Source: Apostichopus japonicus (Eukaryota > Echinodermata > Holothuroidea > Aspidochirotida > Stichopodidae). From it: a stretch of DNA of 64,000 nt. Made by a program: the position numbers and the translations under genes. The DNA is taken from contig NC_092568.1 in NCBI RefSeq assembly GCF_037975245.1, positions 33,078,501-33,142,500 on the forward strand, in the 5' to 3' direction. Of the stretch, positions 57,151 to 64,000 are shown piece by piece. Each line of letters opens with the position of its first letter. The first letter of the stretch is position 1. The notes beneath the pieces were generated by a model. It did not search any database and was not told the DNA's origin. It was given only the letters and a program-made list of their open reading frames with translations.

Positions 57151-59463
57151 TGAAATTATTATTTCTTTATCCAATATTTTTTCGTACCCCTAACTTCACC
57201 CTGGGCCCCGGGGCTGTAGCCGCCTGAACACACACCCCTTCCTCGTAAAGCCAGTCCATTCCATTCTCAAAGGCCGATGGGTGCATGTGGGTGTTAACAT
57301 GTTAATTTGTAACTAGGTTGAAATACTAGTAGTATAAAATGGGGGAATGATAAAGCGTTACAGTTTGAACTTTATAAATAGGTCATATTAGTCATGGAAA
57401 CACAAAATTATTGCCAACTCGTATAGTCATATTAAATACATATTAACTTGGAAGAATCAAATGAATATTAACTTGAAAGACGTCTACATTGAAATGTAAA
57501 TATTATATATGTACATATTGCAAGATAACTTGCAAAACGAAATATCGTCCTCGTAAACAAGGTGTGGTACACGCATGCCATGCTGTGTGATAACGTCGCA
57601 GTGGTTCAATCATTCATTCGATGTGGTTCATATCACTAAGAAGGTTATTGCCCGCGCTTGATACATAACAAACAGGTCACATAGTTAAATGGAAAGCAAG
57701 GTGACTTTGCAAGATACCGTACTACAGTGACGTAATAATAGCATTTTTGTCACTATGATGTATACGAATCGGTTCCGAGTTGTAAAGATCACCGGGTCAA
57801 TTATCAAATTAATACTAATATACATCATATCAATTCGTATTCGGTATTTTCCACCCCCCCCCCGCCCCTTATTTTCTGATCGGGCTAAGGTACGCTCAAT
57901 GTTGGTATCGATTTATATTTCTTACTTAATTGTTTGGTCACAGGAAATGATCAAATAATGAAATTTAATCATTAAACATAAAAAATGTACACCATATTGT
58001 TCAAGACTTATGACATGCATATAGTTTATCTTTATCTCTCGCAGCCACGAATGGTTTTATTGCAGTTAGGACAGTGTGCATAACGATATCCTAGCAACAA
58101 TAATATGTTTCATAATTTATACCTACAAAATGTACTAAAGCGATATATGAAAGCAAAATAAACAGTTTTTGCATTCGGATATTTTTTTTTAAAACACAAA
58201 GTAACATTGTCATCGATCAAAGTACAAAACACCCGGTTAAATATTGTCAGCAAATAATTGTTAATGAGCAATAAAAAAATTATTATTATTATTATCAATT
58301 ATTATCATTATTATCATAATCGCTTTCAGTCTAAAACTGAAATAAAATGTTCACTATAGTCAAGCTGAGGATATAAACTACTGTACTTACATTAAGCTGC
58401 TGCGTTTTATTATAGGCCTATTATCAGTGGCGTCGCCAGGCATTTAGAAGCGGGGAAGGGGTTGGGGAAGGGTGGGGTACAGCAAAATAAGAGCAACATT
58501 TGGAGGGAACAGAATGTGTGTAATGCAAACTGGCGGGGGAGTCATGTCGACGTGTGATCAAGTGACCGCCATAGGGCCCATGGGGTGGTGGGTGGGGGGG
58601 GGGATCAAAGCCAGTTGAAGCATTGCGGTTTTCATCATTTCAAGAAGCGTATATCTTTGTGTATCTTTCAGGCTAATTGTTTTGGACATGGATAATTTGG
58701 GAGAGGGGGGGGGGGGGCAATTGTTTGTCTATTTGCTTGACGCTAATGACTCCCTAAGTGTGACGTCACATTTCTGAATGGAGCAATTGCAAATTTAAAA
58801 CGTCAAATGACATCATCTTTCCAAACATTTATTCCCTGATGAACATTCGACATGGTTGCATTAAAAAGGGTTCACGGTATTCACGTTACAACTGAGTTGT
58901 CAAAGAGGAAGTAAATGCATATCGGAGACAAAGGTTACGCACGTGCTGTAATCAACATACCATCATGAAAACACACACACACGCACACCCACCCACACAT
59001 GGTCTAGGTTCAGAGGCGGGGTCTTTGGTGGTAGAAGTAACACATTTTTACATTTTATTGATCTTTAAACTTCTTATCTAACTATAGCTGCAATATGTTA
59101 TAAGTTCCTAAGAAATTACGTGCACCCATATGAGAACAATGTCCATTGTTCTAGAAAGGAGGATATGTTAGATTTGGTGGGTCCAAGAAAAAATAGGTGA
59201 GGGGAACGATGCAGATTATTTTAAGAGCCTGATTCTACTACTTTTGCAAGAAATGGGTGGGGGAGGGGAGGGGTAGGGTGAGGGGCTTTAAGTGACCCCA
59301 TCCCGCCATATCAATCGTGGTTACGCCAGTAGCTCAGAAAATTTGTCGAAACTAACGACAATTCTACACTTTTCCCTGAGAAAAAACTGAATCTGGTTAG
59401 GACATTTCACTATACTTTCAATTTCATCTATGACAGAAAACACGCAACCGATTTGTTGTCACC
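57151..59463. other. Intergenic upstream of the GH1 gene
   Basis: G/C runs at about 57853, 58597 and 58705. A possible MITE end CAGTGGCGTCGCCAGG lies at 58425. No exon is recognised. No TATA box is evident before 59464. Confidence 0.4.
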
Positions 59464-61254
59464 ATGGTGACTGCTTTTCTACCGGCGTTACTATCCATGC
59501 TGTTGCACATGTCAGTTGCGCAGGACCCTTATTTTGTGTACCCTGAGGTATTCAACGACACAGAAAGAGACGCTTTTTACTACGGTACGTTTCCCGAGGA
59601 CTTTCAGTGGAGTACTGCCACGTCATCTTATCAAATCGAAGGAGCATGGGACGCAGATGGTAAAGGAGTCAACATTTGGGATACATTTTCTCATGAAACC
59701 GGTAACATAGTTAACGATGATAATGGCGACGTAGCATGTGATAGCTATAACAAGTAAGTATATCTTCTCCTAGTAAGAAAAAACAAAACAAATAAGTAAA
59801 CTGGAAATCATTAAAAAAAAATTAAAGTTTGACTTTCAAGTCACTGTTTTCCATAACTATAATAATAACTTAAAGTTAAAATCAATCTTTATAGGATGAG
59901 GATTCCATTTAAAGTGAGTTGCATGTAATAACATAATGCATGGATTCATATACGCATGCAACCAACATTTCTATACTGGGGGAGGGGAAGGGGGGGGGTT
60001 ACATCGCCAAGATGAGGTGTCTAAGGGGGGAGGGGAGTTCCTTCCTCCCTTTGAGAAATTTGGTTAAACGGAAAGGTGTTTAAATGCCAAATGTTATAGT
60101 TTGCCATGTTTGAGACAATGTTGAAGAATTTTCGACATGCAGTGTAGGTTGTGACCGCATGTACATATGCATGTTATATATTAATGTACTGTACACTAGG
60201 ATTGTGCATGTGTGTGTGTAATATCCTGTCCGCCAGTTGGGACTGGGGTGGGTGGAATATCAAACAATCCTTTCTGTGAAGCTCTTTCGTAAGACTGGAG
60301 GTTAGTGGGTTATCCCGACGATGTCGAACATAAGTTTCTTTACACTTACAAGATTTTCAGCAAGTCGTTCAAAATGAAGACACTATGCAATATTTCCTGC
60401 TTCGATAAGATACTTACCTTTGCTCGGCTATCAGTTGTTGTCCGTATATGTGACTCAAAGATAAAGTCTCGATTATAATATCCGCCTTATAATAATAAAC
60501 AGTTCTTAGTTCTAATAAACAGTTCTATAGATAATTAAACCGCGCATAGCTTTCAGATTAAATAACCTCTTCACATCTGTTCAAAGTTTATTTGACTATC
60601 GCGATCAGACATCGATACAAATTCCGCCTGGAATACGTTTTGTAACGCAATGATTAACTTTGTTATTTTGAGCTCAACGAATGCAGATAAGCAGGAAAAA
60701 ATGAATTATTAGCTGAATGAGTCTTTTCTGTTGACAGTAACATGAATATCCACAGTATAAGTCATAGAACCAATATTGCGCTATCAGGTCAAAGTACAAA
60801 GAAACCGTGCACTGTACACACATAAGTAAAGGTCTCACGTCTCACCCCGTGAACCTTGATGTTGCTTATATAACGACTATAGTTACCTATATACATTTAT
60901 ATAATAACAGCACATGTAATATCGCTGTTGCAGTTTCGTTTGAACAGTTCATTTTGTTCTTCTTCTACTTCTCCCTATTATAATTATAATCACAAAGAAA
61001 CAAAATATGTTTACAATAACAATCAAACACGCAGACAAACTATATATCGAATCGAATCCTTAAAGTGCGTTCACACTGTAATAGTCTCAATAAGGATATG
61101 ACTTTTCTTTCCGGGTCCAAGCACTTTGAGCAGTCTGGGGCTTACGGTAGACTGACGTGATTTCAATCACTATTTTTACACCTGACGAAGGACCAGGGTG
61201 TCCGAAAATTTGTTGTATCTATTCTTAATATTATTTTATATTATATTATATATA

Positions 61255-61343
<89 letters not shown>

Positions 61344-64000
61344 CAATATTAATAAAGTGACAAAGTATATGTTACTTCCTTCTAGAGAATTAGCTATTCT
61401 TCAAAACAATCAATTCATAACCATATATATAACATTTACTTAACTAAGAAATGAAAATAACAAACCCTATATGCATAGCTTACTTTGCATGTGAAAATCC
61501 GGACAGAAATTGTTATCGTTATATGAAGTGGTAGGCCCGATGAAAGGCGACAAGAACCAGAGCCGTATATTTAGACCAAGTCGGAGCACCCCTTTTGAAG
61601 CCTTCATATTTCAATGGTACAGATGGATAATGTCAACAGATTCTTGTATGACAATAACAATACATCCTTTATCCCCCGTCCCCCCCCCCTCACCAGTCCC
61701 CCCGGGTCTCCCGTATGTAGCCTCCCGATCCACCTCTCGTTAGGGCCTGGTGACCTGCAATTATACCAGCTTTAGGTAATTACACTCGTGTTATCATGAC
61801 GGGACATACCGTATCCCCTAAATAGTCAGTCAACTAAAATATGTTTACGCAATGTGAGGAACAGAAAACCAACAATTAACTTTGACATTATCCTCCACTA
61901 ACAATGTTAAAATGTTAATATTATTTTCAGATATGAGACGGACGTGAGTCTGATCTCTAACATGGGTGTAAAGTATTACAGATTTTCACTCTCTTGGTCT
62001 CGTCTCTTACCGAATGGTACCATCGACAATCCGAGTGAAGCAGGGCTTCAATACTATAACAACCTCATCGATGCCCTTTTGGAGAATGGGATAACCCCTC
62101 AGGTCACCCTCTATCACTGGGACTTACCCCAGGACATCGAAGACATGGGTGGATTTCTGTTCGATGGTTTCCCAGAACTTTTCAACAACTATTCTAAATA
62201 CTGCTTTGAACAATTTGGTGATCGGGTTCAGTTTTGGATCACTTTCAACGAACCGTGGGTCATCACTGTTCTTGGATATGGCGAGGGAAGATTTGCTCCT
62301 GGTATCAACGGCTTAGAGGATGAGAGGGTTTATATATCGGCACACAACCTCCTATTGGCGCATGCGCTCTCGTATCAAACGTATAATACAAGTTTCCGTG
62401 GAACACAGGTATTGTTACTGTATATGCCGGCAAAAATGTTCAGTTTGGCTTCGATTTCTTTGTGAATATTAACGATATATGTAATCTTAATCTTTACAGA
62501 GTTATTATTTTTTTGTTTTCTTCACTTTATTAAATTAACGTCTTGATAGATCAGAAATTTCCCCACCCCTCGAGGCGCATGTCTACTTTATATATCAAAT
62601 AGTTCACTCAATCACGTTGAAGCTTCAACTAGAATATTATAGTTGCAGTGAACTTTACGCCATTCCCATCACTGAGACATTTAATTGCTTCATGAAATTC
62701 TTCTGTAAACCCCATCATACATAACCGGTATAACACGAACTAACCGATCCCTCAATCAACAATCGATTTTGGCACTATTGTATAGTAAACAATAATCACA
62801 ATATCATTACAACGTACGTTTTCCCTAAACCATGTGTTCATTTGCAGAGATCGAGAGAATGAAAACTTCAAACCAAAACGAAAAGTGTCCCGTCCTCTGT
62901 TATTGTTTTGGTCGAGTTGAAAGCCTCTGTTATTGTTTTGGTCGAGTTGAAAGCTTGCGTCCAATTAATGCTTTCATCTCGCCCAAAACATTTACAAAGA
63001 ATTGCGCCATCTTTGTCTTACCTTAATGTTTTCATTCGCTCGAGGCTCTGCGAATGGGCCCATGGTTTTTTTTGGGGGGGGGGGTGGGGGGGGGGGGGGT
63101 GGGGGAGTACACCATCGTGATTGTGTGTTTGTTTACTACAAAATACAATAATACTGGAAATAGATTGTTTTGACCGTCCAGATTGAATGCATATTGGGGC
63201 TTTAACATCGAGTACTTGGATAAATATTGGAAATTGTTTTTGCCAAAAGAATTAGAATCAGTAATAATTAACTTAAAGGTTTTAACATATATGCACCACA
63301 GTGTCGCAGTTGAGTACTTTATAAACGGTTGGCAGGGGCGGGGAGCGGTGGGGTGGGATTGGGAGTAGTGGGTTCAACGTCACGTAGGGAATACCGAATT
63401 TTCAGCAGGCTATTTATTTATCTCCAGAGCGACGGTTGAGTAGATCAAGACCATGACATATTAGAAACAAGGAAACCGCACATCTGGGATTTCTTGGGTT
63501 GGAGTCATGCATGGTGGGCCCAGGGCCCCCAAAGAGGAAAATATAACCCTGGAAATATGATACACCTACACTTTAAATGTTTTATATTTTCATTATTATT
63601 CTTATTATTTTTTGGCACGCAGGAAGGCGTCATTGGTATCACATTAAACTGCGATCACTTCGAACCCTATGACCCCAGCAATCAAACCAGTGTCGACGCG
63701 GCCGACAGGGGTTTCCAGTTTATGCTTGGATGGTTCGCTAGTCCAATCTTCAAGACGGGTGACTACCCTGAAGTTATGCGAGAAAAAGTGGACTTTAAAA
63801 GTGATGCCGTCGGACTGAATCAGTCCCGCCTTCCATCTTTTACCGAAGAGCAAAAGGCAATGCTGTCGAACAGCTACGATTTCTTTGGACTAAATCATTA
63901 CACCACTGTTTATGTCGTTGATACCGGTATGGTGGACGTCTCGGAACCCGTCAGCTATTACAAAGACAGGGATATCATCACCTGGCAGGACGAAAGCTGG
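59464..64000 (+). CDS. Secreted glycoside hydrolase family 1 beta-glucosidase-like protein (3' end beyond window)
   Basis: Exons in the window: 59464-59753, 61931-62408 and 63623 to the window end, in frame through all joins (382 codons so far). The ATG sits in a good CACCATGG context and opens [20 protein letters not shown], a signal peptide. Residues near 40-75 carry the GH1 N-terminal signature ([28 protein letters not shown]). Then come [23 protein letters not shown] (glycone-binding His-Trp) and [10 protein letters not shown] with the acid/base Glu. LNHYTTVYV follows. The nucleophile motif (TENG) should be in the next exon outside the window. Retention of Glu in NEP distinguishes it from plant myrosinases, which have Gln there. 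Animal relatives include lactase-phlorizin hydrolase, klotho and insect myrosinase-type enzymes; substrate cannot be fixed from this part. Confidence 0.9.
61182..61207 (+). ncRNA. Hammerhead-ribozyme-like core motif
   Basis: CTGACGA (exact CUGANGA box) is followed by a hairpin GGAC-CAGGGT-GTCC and then GAAA, which is the order of the conserved hammerhead core around helix II. I cannot identify a clear helix III or a UH cleavage site, so this may be a decayed retroelement-derived motif or chance. Confidence 0.3.
61241..61338. repeat. TA microsatellite in GH1 intron 1
   Basis: Nearly uninterrupted TA dinucleotides with a central TATGTATG interruption. Confidence 0.95.
62409..63622 (+). other. 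GH1 intron 2
   Basis: It includes a 28-bp direct repeat at 62898-62955 (TGTTATTGTTTTGGTCGAG twice) and a G/T homopolymer tract at about 63066-63105. No exon is seen. Confidence 0.55.

Larger units (their letters stand above)
59754..61930 (+). other. GH1 intron 1
   Basis: 2.2 kb intron with G-runs near 59980, a hammerhead-like motif at 61182-61207 and a TA microsatellite at about 61241-61338. No extra exon is seen. Confidence 0.6.

Noticed and set aside
58425-59335. Possible 0.9-kb hAT element from CAGTGGCGTCGCCAGG to GGTTACGCCAGTA
   Set aside because: The ends match only partly and the flanking 8 bases (CCTATTAT and GCTCAGAA) do not form a target-site duplication.

Overview
This is a eukaryotic, intron-rich, repeat-rich window. 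It holds four recognisable protein-coding genes and part of a fifth, all with GT-AG introns. The gene content (galaxin-like secreted dicysteine-repeat proteins, TFB2M, exosome subunit EXOSC5, a GH1 beta-glucosidase with signal peptide), together with hAT, Penelope-like and CR1/L2-type elements and many G/C homopolymer runs, points to a marine invertebrate. I lean towards an echinoderm, perhaps a sea cucumber. That lineage call is inference; the sequence contains no lineage-specific marker.

Layout. 1-1154: last exon of a galaxin-like gene that begins before the window. 1155-8728: intergenic, with a tRNA-derived SINE, one piece of a mid-repetitive family and a frameshifted Penelope-like retroelement remnant. 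8729-18567: a complete galaxin-like gene of about 13-14 exons. Its promoter has a TATA box plus C/EBP, ATF/CRE-like and NF-kB sites. Its last exon is a close copy of the one at 728-1154. 18568-33448: about 15 kb with no gene I can recognise, holding microsatellites, a tRNA-derived repeat pair, a palindrome, a local duplication and a minisatellite. 33449-43377 (minus): TFB2M, seven exons, with introns full of minisatellites and two small hAT-type elements. 43378-46078: spacer with two LINE tails. 46079-50824 (plus): EXOSC5, six exons, transcribed away from TFB2M. 50825-59463: a transposon-dense stretch with two separate cases of one hAT element nested in another, each with perfect 8-bp target-site duplications. 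59464-64000: first three exons of a GH1 glycosidase gene that continues beyond the window.

How the genes relate. The two galaxin genes are tandem duplicates, and their shared 3' flank shows that the duplicated unit extended past the coding region. TFB2M (mitochondrial transcription initiation) and EXOSC5 (RNA exosome ring) are housekeeping genes in divergent arrangement but 2.7 kb apart, so they are not a tight bidirectional promoter. The GH1 enzyme and the galaxins are predicted to be secreted. Nothing here resembles a bacterial operon, a CRISPR array or a dedicated gene-cluster pathway. The most notable points are the immune-type promoter on the galaxin gene and the layered transposon insertions.
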